Shown one piece after another: positions 7,973-17,164 of a stretch of 64,000 bases of DNA (positions are counted from its first letter, which is position 1; every line of letters begins with the position of its first letter). The notes under the pieces were generated by a model. The model was not told where the DNA came from, did no database searches, and saw only the letters and a program-made list of their open reading frames with translations. Source of the stretch: Oscillatoria sp. SIO1A7 (GTDB taxonomy: Bacteria > Cyanobacteriota > Cyanobacteriia > Cyanobacteriales > Laspinemataceae). Made by a program: the position numbers and the translations under genes. The stretch spans positions 43,789 to 107,788 of the forward strand of contig JAAHFN010000030.1 of NCBI GenBank assembly GCA_010672965.1. The letters run 5' to 3'.

Positions 7973-10672
7973 TTAGATTGGCCTTTTGTCATCTTTAGAT
8001 TTCGTGCCTTGGGACGAATCCGACGAAGCCGATAGATTAGCTTCCTTGACTGGGAAGGGTAGCACAGTATTATAAGTGCTAAATCCGATTTCGATTTCCA
8101 GATATTCGACCAAATTCTCAAAGTCTCGGAAAATATTGGTCTTGGCTTTTTTCTTTTCTGAAGTTGGGCGCGGTTCTCCTACAGAGGCACTTCGCGATCG
8201 CACAGACTTAACTAACTTGCCCAGCACATCTTGGGATTGCCGAGCTTTCTGTGACTTGGAAAAAGCCTTAAATGCTACTTCTTCGCTAGCTTCTCCAAAT
8301 TGCACGGAGTCGATGAGCGACGCAAAAACATCGGGAGAAGTCTGATTCCCTGCTATTTCCAAAGATCCGACTATCTCGGCCAGAGCATATTCTAGCTGCG
8401 TCCCCGGATCCATTGCTTCCCAACCGTTAGCAGTTACTTGGCGGACTTCAAAGTGGAGGTGGGGTCCGGTGGAATAGCCAGTGCTGCCGACAAGTCCGAT
8501 CGCCTGTCCCTGTTGGATAATTTCTCCCTCTTTAACCAAAACTTCTGAGAGGTGAGCGTAGAGAGTCTCTTCTTGTCCTTCGTCATGCAATAGGACGATA
8601 GTCAAGCCATAACCGCCGAGCCAGTCTGCGATCGCCACTTTGCCCCCAAAAGCTGCCAGCACCGGCGTACCCATCGGCGCTCCTATATCCACGCCCTTGT
8701 GAAACTGACGCTTGCCAGAAATCGGATGAGTCCGCCAGCCAAATGCCGAGCCAAGAGTAGCCGGAATTGATAGGGGGAAAACCATCTTCTTGGTATTGCC
8801 ATTGCCCGGGCGTCCTGGAAAAGAACGTCGCACCCGATTGTAATCCAGACGGCCGCTATGCCTCCTAGCATCATACCTGACTGGGTTAGAGCGGATTGTC
8901 ACCCGGCCTGCCCCGGCCGCCGGACTACCCCCTGCGGGCGCTGCTGCGTAATAACCAGGCTGAGCTGGCGGCGCATAATAACTAGGCTGGGCTGGGGCAT
9001 ATTGCTGGTTTTGAGCTGCATATCCCGATCGCGCTACTGCTCTGCGATAGCTCCTTTGGGTCGAAGCTGGAGGATAAGATTCTGGTTGCACTCTCGCTGG
9101 ATAAAATGCGGTTTGGGCAGGAATGGTATTTTGCGAAGAACTGGCGATCGCATTTCCCCGAGCCGGTTGAGTCTCTTGAGTTCTCGCTGCTGTCGGCGCT
9201 TCATAAACTTCAGAAAGTTCCGGCGCAGGGGAGGGTGTTTGTTCTTGTGCGATCGCAGGATTACTATACCCGCTGCCATATTCGCTGCGATCGATATACT
9301 CATTTGCCCCATCCGCAGGAATCGTAGCTGTAGCAGTCCCATAGTATTCTGCCGATCCTTGAGCTACTGCATCTGCTGGCTGCCATTCCTCTGCCGCATA
9401 ATATCCCGGTGCTGCCTCCGGCGTTGCTTCTGCCACTGCATCTGCCGGCTGCCATTCCTCTGCCGCATAATATCCCGGTGCTGCATCTGCTGGTTGCCAT
9501 TCTTCTGCCCCGTAATATTCTGCATCTGCTGGCTGCCATTCTTCTGCCGCGTAATATTCTGCATCTGCTGGCTGCCATTCTTCTGCCGCGTAATATTCTG
9601 GTGCTGCATCTGCCGGCTGCCATTCTTCTGCCGCGTAATATTCTGGTGTTGCATCTGCCGGCTGCCATTCTTCTGCTACTGCATCTGCCGGCTGCCATTC
9701 TTCTGCCGCGTAATATTCTGGTGCTGCATCTGCCGGCTGCCATTCTTCTACTGCGTAATATTCTGGTGCTGCCTCTGGTGCTGCTTCCGCTTCTACCTCG
9801 GCTGCTGGAGCTGTCTCGGCCACTGCATCTGGCTGCCGCCGATCTTCAGCATATTCTGGCCCTGCTTCCGCTGTCGCATCTGCTGGTTGCCACTTTTCTT
9901 CCGCGTAAGATTCTGGCGCTGCTGGAGCTATTTCGGCTGCTGGTGCTGTTTCGGCTACTGGTGCTGTTTCGGCTGCTGGTGCTGTTTCGGCTACTGGTGC
10001 TGTTTCAGCTACAGCATCTGACGGCTGCCACTGGTCCTCTGCGTAATATTCCGGTTCTGCGGCTGGCGCGGCTTCGGCTACAGGCGCTGTTGGTTCTGAT
10101 GCGGCTTGAGGTGTTGGCTGCCACTGGTCCTCCGCGTAATATTCTGCTCCTGGCGCTGGTTCTGCTACTGGTGCGGATTGAGGTGCCGATTCTGGTTCCG
10201 GTGCTGGCTCCCAATGGTCTTCGGAAATATGGGACTCCGGTTCCGGCTCCGGCAGCAACTGGTCTGCCGGGGAATAGTCTGGTTTTGGGACTGTTGGCTC
10301 GAAGTATGGTTCTGGTGCTGGTGGCTGCCAATTGTCAATCGAAGAAGAATAGTCTGCTTCAGGTGCTGCTGGGGAGTATTCCGGTTCGGGGGAATAAGCT
10401 TCTGGTGCGGATTCTGGTGTGGGATCCCAAGAGTCAATGGCCGGGTATTCCATAGGAGCAGCTTCCTCTGGTGCAACTGCTTGGGCGATAGTTTGCCCTT
10501 CCAACACTCTTGAGGGAGTTTTATCTTTTGCTTGAACGCTGCCGCTACTGACTATGCCAATGCTGAGTATCCAACCGAGTCCCTGTAGTAATAGGGAAAA
10601 CTGACAGACAATACCGATAGAGGTACGGGTAAGGTTTTTTTTCTTAATCGTATCCATTGCTCTTAATTGCAA
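7973..10672 (-). CDS. M23 (LytM-type) peptidoglycan metallopeptidase with a WQPADA repeat domain
   Basis: An 899-residue envelope protein. A signal peptide is visible near the N-terminus (CQFSLLLQGLGWILSIGIVSSGSVQA). Residues about 70-440 are alanine-, proline- and glutamate-rich and contain nine copies of EEWQPADA, mostly preceded by E/GYYAA, plus diverged WQP copies upstream. A proline/tyrosine-rich linker follows. The LytM domain lies at about 620-750: zinc-ligand motifs HKGVDIGAP (HxxxD) and GPHLHFEV (HxH), so it is predicted to be active on peptidoglycan cross-links. The C-terminal 140 residues are charged. ATG codons exist at residues 1 and 6; either may be used. The family acts in cell separation and wall remodelling in the periplasm. 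The repeat number probably varies between strains. Confidence 0.9.
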   Translation of the reverse strand: MQLRAMDTIKKKNLTRTSIGIVCQFSLLLQGLGWILSIGIVSSGSVQAKDKTPSRVLEGQTIAQAVAPEEAAPMEYPAIDSWDPTPESAPEAYSPEPEYSPAAPEADYSSSIDNWQPPAPEPYFEPTVPKPDYSPADQLLPEPEPESHISEDHWEPAPEPESAPQSAPVAEPAPGAEYYAEDQWQPTPQAASEPTAPVAEAAPAAEPEYYAEDQWQPSDAVAETAPVAETAPAAETAPVAETAPAAEIAPAAPESYAEEKWQPADATAEAGPEYAEDRRQPDAVAETAPAAEVEAEAAPEAAPEYYAVEEWQPADAAPEYYAAEEWQPADAVAEEWQPADATPEYYAAEEWQPADAAPEYYAAEEWQPADAEYYAAEEWQPADAEYYGAEEWQPADAAPGYYAAEEWQPADAVAEATPEAAPGYYAAEEWQPADAVAQGSAEYYGTATATIPADGANEYIDRSEYGSGYSNPAIAQEQTPSPAPELSEVYEAPTAARTQETQPARGNAIASSSQNTIPAQTAFYPARVQPESYPPASTQRSYRRAVARSGYAAQNQQYAPAQPSYYAPPAQPGYYAAAPAGGSPAAGAGRVTIRSNPVRYDARRHSGRLDYNRVRRSFPGRPGNGNTKKMVFPLSIPATLGSAFGWRTHPISGKRQFHKGVDIGAPMGTPVLAAFGGKVAIADWLGGYGLTIVLLHDEGQEETLYAHLSEVLVKEGEIIQQGQAIGLVGSTGYSTGPHLHFEVRQVTANGWEAMDPGTQLEYALAEIVGSLEIAGNQTSPDVFASLIDSVQFGEASEEVAFKAFSKSQKARQSQDVLGKLVKSVRSRSASVGEPRPTSEKKKAKTNIFRDFENLVEYLEIEIGFSTYNTVLPFPVKEANLSASSDSSQGTKSKDDKRPI

Positions 10673-10811
10673 GGCTGACTTTTCTTTCTTTCTAGGGTTA
10701 ACGGTTGGGAGGGTCTGAATCTTTTATATAGCCAGCTTAAATAAGTCGTAAAATATCTTGAGGAGTTCCCGGGGAGCGCCTCGCTCGCTCCTTCCGCGAT
10801 TCTCTTTACTG

Positions 10812-10839
10812 AGAACCGCAGCGCGAACGCTGCGGTTCT
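10812..10839. repeat. Perfect 12-bp hairpin upstream of the M23 gene
   Basis: AGAACCGCAGCG-CGAA-CGCTGCGGTTCT is a perfect stem with a CGAA tetraloop, about 140 nt upstream of the peptidase start and in its likely leader. There is no T tract on either strand, so it is not a plain terminator. The rest of the 10673-11059 spacer holds only the family A element at 10867. Confidence 0.6.
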
Positions 10840-10866
10840 ATCGCCCTTACAAGTCTTGATACAGAC

Positions 10867-10966
10867 AGGACTTACATCTATGTTATGGGTAGAGGCTATC
10901 GGGGGGGGAACCACGGGGGGGGATTGCCCCTACAAAAATCGGATCTGGATATTTTGCGTAAGTCCT
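10867..10966. mobile_element. MITE-like element, family A, copy 2
   Basis: The ends are AGGACTTACATC and TGCGTAAGTCCT; the left end is diverged. The inside carries CACGGGGGGGGATTGCCCC. Confidence 0.7.
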
Positions 10967-11059
10967 GACAGATTTAGAAGCATTAGACGCACTATATTTG
11001 ATTAACAACAGTTTGCTGTTAACAAGGATGGAATCAGAGCAATCGTTCTTATTGCATCC

Positions 11060-12058
11060 TCACTCTTGCGGATTTTCATATCCCAATGAAATTGTACCGG
11101 GCTTGAGGTAAATTTCCTTTAGTACATCTGAAGTATCTAAATTATTGTTTTGTTTTTGCCTTAGATTTACTTTTGGGTCGATACTTACTCGTATATCGCC
11201 AGTCTTGGCGACCCCACATATCTTACCCTGACGACCTTCGATCGCAACTGTCTGACCCATATTCGCCAGCAACTCTTGGTAGGATAGCACCAAGGTTTCG
11301 ATGCCATCTTCGCGGCCAACCACTGCCGTACCCACTGCGATCGCCCATGCCACAATAGCAGCTAATTTTTCTAAGGATAACTTTTCTAGAGACAAATTTT
11401 CTAAGGCTGACTTTTCCAAGGCTAACTTTTCTAGCGGCAAATTTTCTAAGGATAGTAATTCTCCCGTACCTTCGCCTGCTGGTAAGTCACTAGCTAAGTT
11501 GCTTGGTGAGTCCTTCGGCAAGTCAGCTAGAAAAGATTCAAGGTTAATCCCCGTCTCGGGTACTGGATTCGACCAATTTATGCCAACGCCAATAACTGCT
11601 TTGGCAACCCGACCTTGACGAACCCGCGTTTCTGTTAGGATGCCCCCTAATTTGCGCTTGGCCAAAATCAAATCGTTAGGCCATTTGAGCAATACGGGTA
11701 TGCCGACCGATCGCAGGCCAGTGGCGATCGCCCAAGCAACGGCCATAGTCAGGGCACCAGCATTTACCGCTGCCAGATTCGGAGCAACGGCCATTGACAA
11801 GTACAACCCCCCAATTTGAGATTGCCAATGGCGTCCCCGCTGACCTCGCCCTGCAGTTTGCTCCCTGGCGATCGCGATCGTTCCCGGGGGCGCGCCGAGA
11901 GCAACTAACTCCCAAACTGTTTGGTTAGTCGAAGCTACCCTATCAAAAATCGAAATAGAAAACTTAAAATGCTCTGGCAATGGCCCTAGGTTTGCAGCTA
12001 TAGCATTGTCCGATTCTACCCACTCCAGGGCTTCTTCTAAAAGTTTTCTATCTAACAT
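11060..12058 (-). CDS. birA: Biotin--[acetyl-CoA-carboxylase] ligase
   Basis: The enzyme activates biotin with ATP and attaches it to the biotin carboxyl carrier protein of acetyl-CoA carboxylase. Motifs: the GRGQRGRHWQS biotinyl-AMP loop, LKWPNDLIL and KLGGILTE. It is a group I ligase without a DNA-binding domain, as is normal in cyanobacteria. I prefer the ATG at 12056-12058 (MLDRKLLEEALEW), because the 38 codons upstream of it (from 12172) do not look like the family. An unusual insertion of repeated pentapeptide-like units (LPLEKLALEKSALENLSLEK and on) lies just before the helix that leads into the C-terminal SH3-like part (about 11370-11460). The reading frame is intact through it. Confidence 0.9.
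   Translation of the reverse strand: MLDRKLLEEALEWVESDNAIAANLGPLPEHFKFSISIFDRVASTNQTVWELVALGAPPGTIAIAREQTAGRGQRGRHWQSQIGGLYLSMAVAPNLAAVNAGALTMAVAWAIATGLRSVGIPVLLKWPNDLILAKRKLGGILTETRVRQGRVAKAVIGVGINWSNPVPETGINLESFLADLPKDSPSNLASDLPAGEGTGELLSLENLPLEKLALEKSALENLSLEKLSLEKLAAIVAWAIAVGTAVVGREDGIETLVLSYQELLANMGQTVAIEGRQGKICGVAKTGDIRVSIDPKVNLRQKQNNNLDTSDVLKEIYLKPGTISLGYENPQE
11364..11465. repeat. In-frame 15-bp tandem repeats inside birA
   Basis: About seven imperfect 15-bp units of the type TTTTCTAAGGATAAC encode the L-x-L-E-K/N repeat of the ligase insertion. The unit length is a multiple of three, so copy-number change would not shift the frame. Confidence 0.7.
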
Positions 12059-12871
12059 GCCACAACTAAATCTATATATAGTCACAGGACGGCTGACTAT
12101 CTTCGGTAACTTTCGGAATTTATTACTGCCGGGAGCATCTTCCTTTTTTCCGGCATACAAACCCAAACACAAAAAAAATCATTATCTCGTTGCCGACAGT
12201 CTTTGTTAGGGTTTTCCCAGGTCCTACAGCAACAGCCTAAACCACCTACACCCCAATCTAACTTCCTGCGACTAGGAGATAAGCTAACATACCGACGGGA
12301 GCATTCCATTCATGGACTAAGTATATTTTCTCAGCAAACTATAAGAGTTTAAATATTTAAGGGTCTGGTGTGCTGTTTTACCCTTACAAACAACGCCCGT
12401 GCGTAATTCCTACTTATTGGCCAATCTTCCCACTTATTAGTTCGTTATTAGTAATATTGAGATTACATAATAAATCAAGCCTACCACATGGATGCAAGCA
12501 TTTTACAGCCCAAAAATAATTTTTAGGGGCTCCCTTTGGCATTCGGAGGTTGAAAGCCTTACAGAAGCGTGCTTTTCAGCTCATAAAACCGGAAGATTGT
12601 AGGTATATATCCGACTTGCGCCGGATTGAATGAAAATTACGAACGAACAATTAAATTCGTTTATTTTATGGCAATTGCAAGTTTAATGTTAAAACGCATA
12701 CAGGAACCGGACTTGAGTGGTTTTACAAATATTCACAAAATTGAAAAGCACTAGATATAGTAAAAAAAATATATAATTTTAAATTAAATGTTTGCGAACT
12801 CAAGTAGCCCAAGTCCAAATTTTTGCCGGCCTGCAAGGTCCAAGCTAGCAAATTTCCCATTCCTATATTGG

Positions 12872-12877
12872 TATAAT
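12872..12877 (+). promoter_or_regulatory. Extended -10 promoter upstream of the slr1659-type gene
   Basis: TGGTATAAT (extended -10, TATAAT at 12872-12877) lies 35 bp before the ATG at 12913; no good -35 box is visible. The rest of 12059-12871 is AT-rich and I see no gene or element in it. Confidence 0.5.
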
Positions 12878-12912
12878 GTTTGTTAAATAAGTTTCCATAG
12901 GGTTTTGTTAAG

Positions 12913-13263
12913 ATGAACGAAAAAATAAGCTCGCCAGACTACGATTGCCAGTACGATCCACAAACAGCAACCTTTACTTGGGAGGGAGTTGTGCGCCTCG
13001 GGCAAGTCGAAGACTACAAGCCAATAGGAACATTGCTGCAAGAAGCGCTGAGCAAAAACCCCTCTAACCTAACGCTAGACTTAAGGAAGCTCAAATTTCT
13101 CAATAGCTCCGGGATTAACTTCTTGGCGCTATTTACAATTAAAGTACGCGAAAGAAGTGATTTTACTTTTAGGGTGTATGCAAGCAACAATATACCTTGG
13201 CAGGGTAAGTCATTGAAAAACCTAGAGAAAATCATGCCCACGGTCGAGTTGGAATGGAAATAG
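12913..13263 (+). CDS. Small slr1659-type (STAS-like) regulator
   Basis: A 116-residue protein. The pattern WEGVVRLGQVEDYKPIGTLLQEAL followed by NLTLDLRKLKFLNSSGINFLALFTIKVRER is that of the cyanobacterial slr1659 superfamily, which resembles STAS/anti-anti-sigma proteins (a conserved serine follows LDLRKLKFLNSSG). Such proteins are thought to work in partner-switching regulation with phosphatases and kinases. The DICT-GAF sensor is the next gene on the same strand, 250 bp downstream, which makes a signalling role likely. The specific target is unknown. Confidence 0.75.
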   Translation: MNEKISSPDYDCQYDPQTATFTWEGVVRLGQVEDYKPIGTLLQEALSKNPSNLTLDLRKLKFLNSSGINFLALFTIKVRERSDFTFRVYASNNIPWQGKSLKNLEKIMPTVELEWK

Positions 13264-13514
13264 TTATCATATGCGTTGTTAGCTCGGATACCCTCAATGA
13301 AGCAGGGGAAGTGTGGGGAGTGTGGGGTGGGAAGTATGGAAAGTGTGGGGATTGTAGGAGTAGGGGACCAAAATGACCGATGCCCAATGCCCAATTCCTA
13401 GCTAGCCCGCTAGCAAAGCCGTAGGCGTAACCTGCAAGCAAACGCATATTTCAATTCCCAATTCCCCGTATTTTGTTAAACTAAGAAAAGAAAAAAGCAA
13501 TATGCAACTCTCCA

Positions 13515-15083
13515 GTGGGGGAGACTTGGGATGCAGTGGATATTTCATTATTTCGTTCTGTAGCCAGTCAATACCAAGACTTGCGCAGCACTCATGCGGA
13601 AGGAACCACAAACGCGATTAGCACTCTAATTGAGGAGCAGGTACTCAACCAAAAACTAGCGGTGGATTTTTATAGTGGGGTGCAGCGCTTTTCCAAAATA
13701 GCGACAAAAGTACCGCAGTATATTCGGCTGGGAAGCTTATGTAGGCGGGTGTTTGTATTTGGTGTGGCCGATGTAGAACCACCAGCGATCGCAGGAGTGG
13801 AATTTATAGAAATAGAAAATGGCGCGAGTCTGGCGAAAGAGAGATTCGTGCTAGTTGACACTGCTAATTTCTGGACGACTCTATTAACTAGGGAAATTCC
13901 CGATAGCCACGGAGAGTCAGAAGAGCAATACTTTGACGGCCTATGGTCCTACGATATCGAAGTAGTAGAGCGAGTATCTTTGTTGGTTTCCCAAGTTATG
14001 GGTAGCTACTACAATCCGGTAAAAAAAAGAAACTATGCTAGCCAAAGCGCCCATATTGCCGAGATAAACCGCCGCCTGCTGAAAAATCTGGAAGCGGCGG
14101 AACTGAGTACCTACCGCCGTGCAGTGCTGCTATCGACCATCCACCAATTCACTGCCGTGCTGCTCCAGCACAATCCATTGCCTTGTGTATTGCGAGATGC
14201 GGTGCCAATTTTATCGATGATATTCGGAGCCAAAGATACGGCGATCGCCCTGAATATGCATGGCAAAAACTATATGGTAGTCTCGGCTACGGGCAATGTG
14301 AGCAAAACGGAACAAATATCGCAATTGGGAGAGGGAATTAGCAGCCAAGCTATTAGTGAAGGGAAAGTTATCGCGGTAGCAGATGTGAGGCATAGCAATA
14401 AAGCAGATCCCCTCTTGCCTACAGCAAAAACCCTATTAGCAGTGCCGATAAAAGGCAGTCGCCGTATCTACGGGGCGGTAGTAGTCGGCGGGAGCGAACC
14501 GAACCAATGGCATAAAGAGGATATGCAGACCATAGTAGCGATCGCCAGCATACTCGCGGTTATTATAGAGCAAAAAGCCCAAATTAGCAGCGACGTAATC
14601 TTCCAAATCCGGCGAGCCAGACAAATAGAGCAGATAATGAGCAAGCTGCGCAAACCAGTAGCTCGTCTGGATTTGCTGCGAGGTAAACTATACGATGAAG
14701 GCAACCTGTCGCCGATGCAAAAAGAAGCAATAGGGCAAATAGACAACCTTTGTGCTGAAATAGCCGACATACTACAGGTCCCCAGAACTGTCGGTAACCC
14801 AGATGTTTCGCTATACTCGCTTCCAGATGCAGCTCCAGAAGGGAGTGCGGAAATAGGGTCGAAGAATATTCCCAGAATCTGGAGTAACCTAGATGACTCT
14901 GACTTATCCCCACCGCCAGCAGCAGTTGGAGAAGCTCGTCTTGAAATTGGGTCTGGCGAAACAGTCAGCGCTGCAATGGAAGCTCTTGGACTTGGCGCTG
15001 ACCCATCCGACGAGTTCGTCCGACGCCAACTACGAGCAGCTAGAATTCGTCGGGGACGCAGCGATCCGGCTGGCAGCGGCTGA
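13515..15083 (+). CDS. DICT and GAF domain sensor protein
   Basis: A 522-residue protein. Residues 10-175 match the DICT sensory domain found in cyanobacterial diguanylate cyclases and kinases (LIEEQVLNQKLAVDFYSGVQRFSKIA ... VLVDTANFWTTLLTREI). Residues about 195-360 are a GAF domain (LLSTIHQFTAVLLQHNPLPCVLRDAVPIL ... KTLLAVPIKGSRRIYGAVVVGG), followed by a helix resembling a histidine-kinase dimerisation region but without an H-box (QIEQIMSKLRKPVARLDLLRGKL). No kinase or cyclase domain follows. The start is GTG at 13515 or, with a better-placed GGGGGAG site, GTG at 13536. The last 63 codons overlap rnc in another frame and look non-native (proline/arginine/glycine-rich), so the original stop was probably lost by a frameshift near 14.88 kb. 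Confidence 0.75.
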   Translation: MGETWDAVDISLFRSVASQYQDLRSTHAEGTTNAISTLIEEQVLNQKLAVDFYSGVQRFSKIATKVPQYIRLGSLCRRVFVFGVADVEPPAIAGVEFIEIENGASLAKERFVLVDTANFWTTLLTREIPDSHGESEEQYFDGLWSYDIEVVERVSLLVSQVMGSYYNPVKKRNYASQSAHIAEINRRLLKNLEAAELSTYRRAVLLSTIHQFTAVLLQHNPLPCVLRDAVPILSMIFGAKDTAIALNMHGKNYMVVSATGNVSKTEQISQLGEGISSQAISEGKVIAVADVRHSNKADPLLPTAKTLLAVPIKGSRRIYGAVVVGGSEPNQWHKEDMQTIVAIASILAVIIEQKAQISSDVIFQIRRARQIEQIMSKLRKPVARLDLLRGKLYDEGNLSPMQKEAIGQIDNLCAEIADILQVPRTVGNPDVSLYSLPDAAPEGSAEIGSKNIPRIWSNLDDSDLSPPPAAVGEARLEIGSGETVSAAMEALGLGADPSDEFVRRQLRAARIRRGRSDPAGSG

Positions 15084-15603
15084 ATTCTTATTCGAGAACT
15101 ATCCCGATATAGCAGTAGGAGAGTATGCTGCGATTCGTTCTATATTGGTTAGCGATCGCGTCCTAGCGCGGATAGCCGACAGCTACGGATTAGAGCGCTA
15201 TCTATTGGTTGCTCCCAGCGCTCAAAATGCTGCAGGAGAGCAGTCTAGACTTGCCGATGCTTTAGAAGCGACCATTGGCGCTCTCTACCTGAGTACCCAT
15301 ACTTTAAAATTGATTCGCCCGTGGCTAGACGGGCATTTTCAGCAACTTACCCGAGAAATCCGTAGCGACCCAGCCCTAGGCAATTACAAACAGGCGCTAC
15401 AAGAATGGACTCAAAACAAGTACAAAATTTTGCCAGAATATCGCGTCCAAACAAACAAACCAGGCGATCGCGAAGGGAAGCAGTTTGCTGCCGAAGTCTG
15501 GATTAAAGGCCAACTCTTCGGGAGCGGCTGTGGTAGAACCAAGAAAGATGCCCAACAAGCTGCAGCGCGGATAGCATTTTTATCCTTGCATAAAAATAAT
15601 TAA
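14893..15603 (+). CDS. rnc: Ribonuclease III
   Basis: A 236-residue double-strand RNA endonuclease. The catalytic domain shows the signature NYEQLEFVGDAAIRL and the second acidic motif LADALEATIGALYL. The C-terminal double-stranded RNA-binding domain runs from NYKQALQEWTQNKYKILPEYRV to KKDAQQAAARIAFLSL. The protein is complete and typical in length. Its first 191 nt overlap the upstream DICT-GAF gene in a different frame; ATG at 14893 is preceded by GGAG at 14881. Cyanobacteria often have extra RNase III-like proteins; this one has both domains. Confidence 0.93.
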   Translation: MTLTYPHRQQQLEKLVLKLGLAKQSALQWKLLDLALTHPTSSSDANYEQLEFVGDAAIRLAAAEFLFENYPDIAVGEYAAIRSILVSDRVLARIADSYGLERYLLVAPSAQNAAGEQSRLADALEATIGALYLSTHTLKLIRPWLDGHFQQLTREIRSDPALGNYKQALQEWTQNKYKILPEYRVQTNKPGDREGKQFAAEVWIKGQLFGSGCGRTKKDAQQAAARIAFLSLHKNN

Positions 15604-15718
15604 TTGGATATTGAGATTTTAAATATGAGTTTTGATGAGTTTTGAGTTTAAATTAATAGTTTAATTAGTTGAATGCTTACCATAACTGCAAGGCAAGGTA
15701 TCTTGAATTAATTAAAAC

Positions 15719-15785
15719 AGGACTTACACAAATCATCAGTCGGTCTCTATATATTGCTTGGTACGCCGCAGCGCACCCTACGCAC
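15719..15785. mobile_element. Partial family A element, copy 3
   Basis: Only the left end AGGACTTACACAAATC and a TACGCCGCAGCGCACCCTACGC segment are recognisable; no matching right end is seen before the oxidoreductase gene. Confidence 0.4.
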
Positions 15786-15874
15786 TCTCCAGGCAAGGGA
15801 TAGTTAGTTATTGAATTTAAAATTAAACCCATAAAGGTCAAAACTCTCTCCAATGCCCTATTACCGATAAAAAA

Positions 15875-17011
15875 ATGTCAAAAAGAATTGGAATTGCTGT
15901 TTTAGGAGCCGGTCGCTGGGGAGTTCATTTGGTGCGGAACTTCTGGCAACATCCGGAAGCGCAACTCGTGGCGGTAGTAGATCCGCATAGGGAAAGATTG
16001 ACAGGGATTCAAGAGCGTTTCGCTCTACAGGATGTGGTGCTAGCCAACGATTGGCAGGAGGTGCGAGAAATGCCCGAGATAGAGGCAGTAGCGATCGCCA
16101 CTCCTGCCTCGACTCACTATTCCCTGATTGCCGATGCTTTAAACCGGGGCTATCACGTTTTAGCAGAAAAACCTTTAACCCTAGACCCAGAAGAATGCCT
16201 GGAACTGTGCCACCTTGCCGAACGGCAGGAGCGACAGTTAATGGTAGATCACACCTATTTATTTCATCCGGCGGTGGAGGCGGGTAAAGAGGCGATCGCG
16301 CTCGGGAGATTAGGGGAACTGCGCTACGGTTATGCGGCGCGGACTCACCTTGGACCCTTGCGCCAAGATGTAGATGCACTCTGGGACCTAGCTATCCATG
16401 ATATTTCCATTTTCAACCTATGGCTGGGGGAAATGCCAGTACAGGTACAAGCAAAGGGTACTGTCTGGCTGCAGAGACCTCCCATCCGGGGCAGCGAAGA
16501 AAGACTATTTTCCCAGGGTTTAGCTGATTTGGTCTGGGCAACTCTTACCTATCCGAGCGGCTTCCAAGCATTCATTCATCTTTGCTGGTTTAATCCTGAT
16601 AAACAGCGACGTCTGTCAGTGATGGGAACCCAAGGTACGCTAATTTTTGACGAAATGTCTGCAGGGACGCCTCTAATCCTGCAGCGCGGTTATGTGCAGC
16701 CGGAAGTAGGAGTCTATCGGGCAGAAAATTCTACCCCGCAAATGGCTTCTCAAGAAATAACTGCGCAAGAGATAGGCTCGCAAAAAATAACCCCGCCTCA
16801 AAAATGGCAGCCTGGGGGTCAAGGTTGCGAGATATTGCCCGTGGCCTCAGCAGAGCCTTTACAAAGAGTTTGCGATCGCTTTTTAGATTGCGCGGCCAAT
16901 AATAGGCGATCGTCTATTTCCTCCGGTTGGGTCGGTGCTGATTTAGTGAAAATTTTGACGGCCTTAAGCGAATCTATGAAACAGGGAAATCAGCCGGTAT
17001 TAATCCGTTAA
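15875..17011 (+). CDS. Gfo/Idh/MocA family NAD(P)-dependent oxidoreductase
   Basis: A 378-residue protein with the N-terminal Rossmann motif IAVLGAGRWGVHLVRNF, the AIATPASTHYSLIADALNRG stretch and the family motif HVLAEKPLTLD (EKP, with lysine as a substrate-binding residue). The C-terminal half contains the WDLAIHDISIF histidine motif. Family members oxidise or reduce sugars and cyclitols, often in glycan synthesis. Residues about 290-320 (PQMASQEITAQEIGSQKITPPQKWQ) form a low-complexity insertion with a repeated Q-E-I/K-I pattern. The substrate cannot be predicted from sequence alone. Confidence 0.85.
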   Translation: MSKRIGIAVLGAGRWGVHLVRNFWQHPEAQLVAVVDPHRERLTGIQERFALQDVVLANDWQEVREMPEIEAVAIATPASTHYSLIADALNRGYHVLAEKPLTLDPEECLELCHLAERQERQLMVDHTYLFHPAVEAGKEAIALGRLGELRYGYAARTHLGPLRQDVDALWDLAIHDISIFNLWLGEMPVQVQAKGTVWLQRPPIRGSEERLFSQGLADLVWATLTYPSGFQAFIHLCWFNPDKQRRLSVMGTQGTLIFDEMSAGTPLILQRGYVQPEVGVYRAENSTPQMASQEITAQEIGSQKITPPQKWQPGGQGCEILPVASAEPLQRVCDRFLDCAANNRRSSISSGWVGADLVKILTALSESMKQGNQPVLIR

Positions 17012-17164
17012 GGCTATAAAACCGCCATATTTACGTTTTTTACAGCTTTTTATACTTGCATCTAATGTTCTGGGTTATATAGCCAGTTTCATTGGCTCTC
17101 TTGGAGCTATGGCGTAGAGACGACCCAGCGTCAAAGATAATTCAGGAGATTTGTGGCTCCCAGC

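Noticed and set aside
8858..10455. Long open frames on the plus strand (387 and 348 codons) opposite the M23 peptidase gene
   Set aside because: They are antisense readings of the peptidase repeat region, with absurd composition (Cys/Arg/Leu-rich); the repeats keep all frames open.
10673..10866. c-di-AMP (ydaO-type) riboswitch upstream of the M23 peptidase, as seen with some wall hydrolases
   Set aside because: Only one perfect hairpin is present; the conserved riboswitch blocks were not recognisable.
12059..12172. N-terminal extension of the biotin ligase from 12172
   Set aside because: The 38 extra residues are unlike the family, and an internal ATG gives the expected start.
15861..16379. 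172-codon minus-strand frame
   Set aside because: Antisense to the Gfo/Idh/MocA oxidoreductase, which has clear family motifs.
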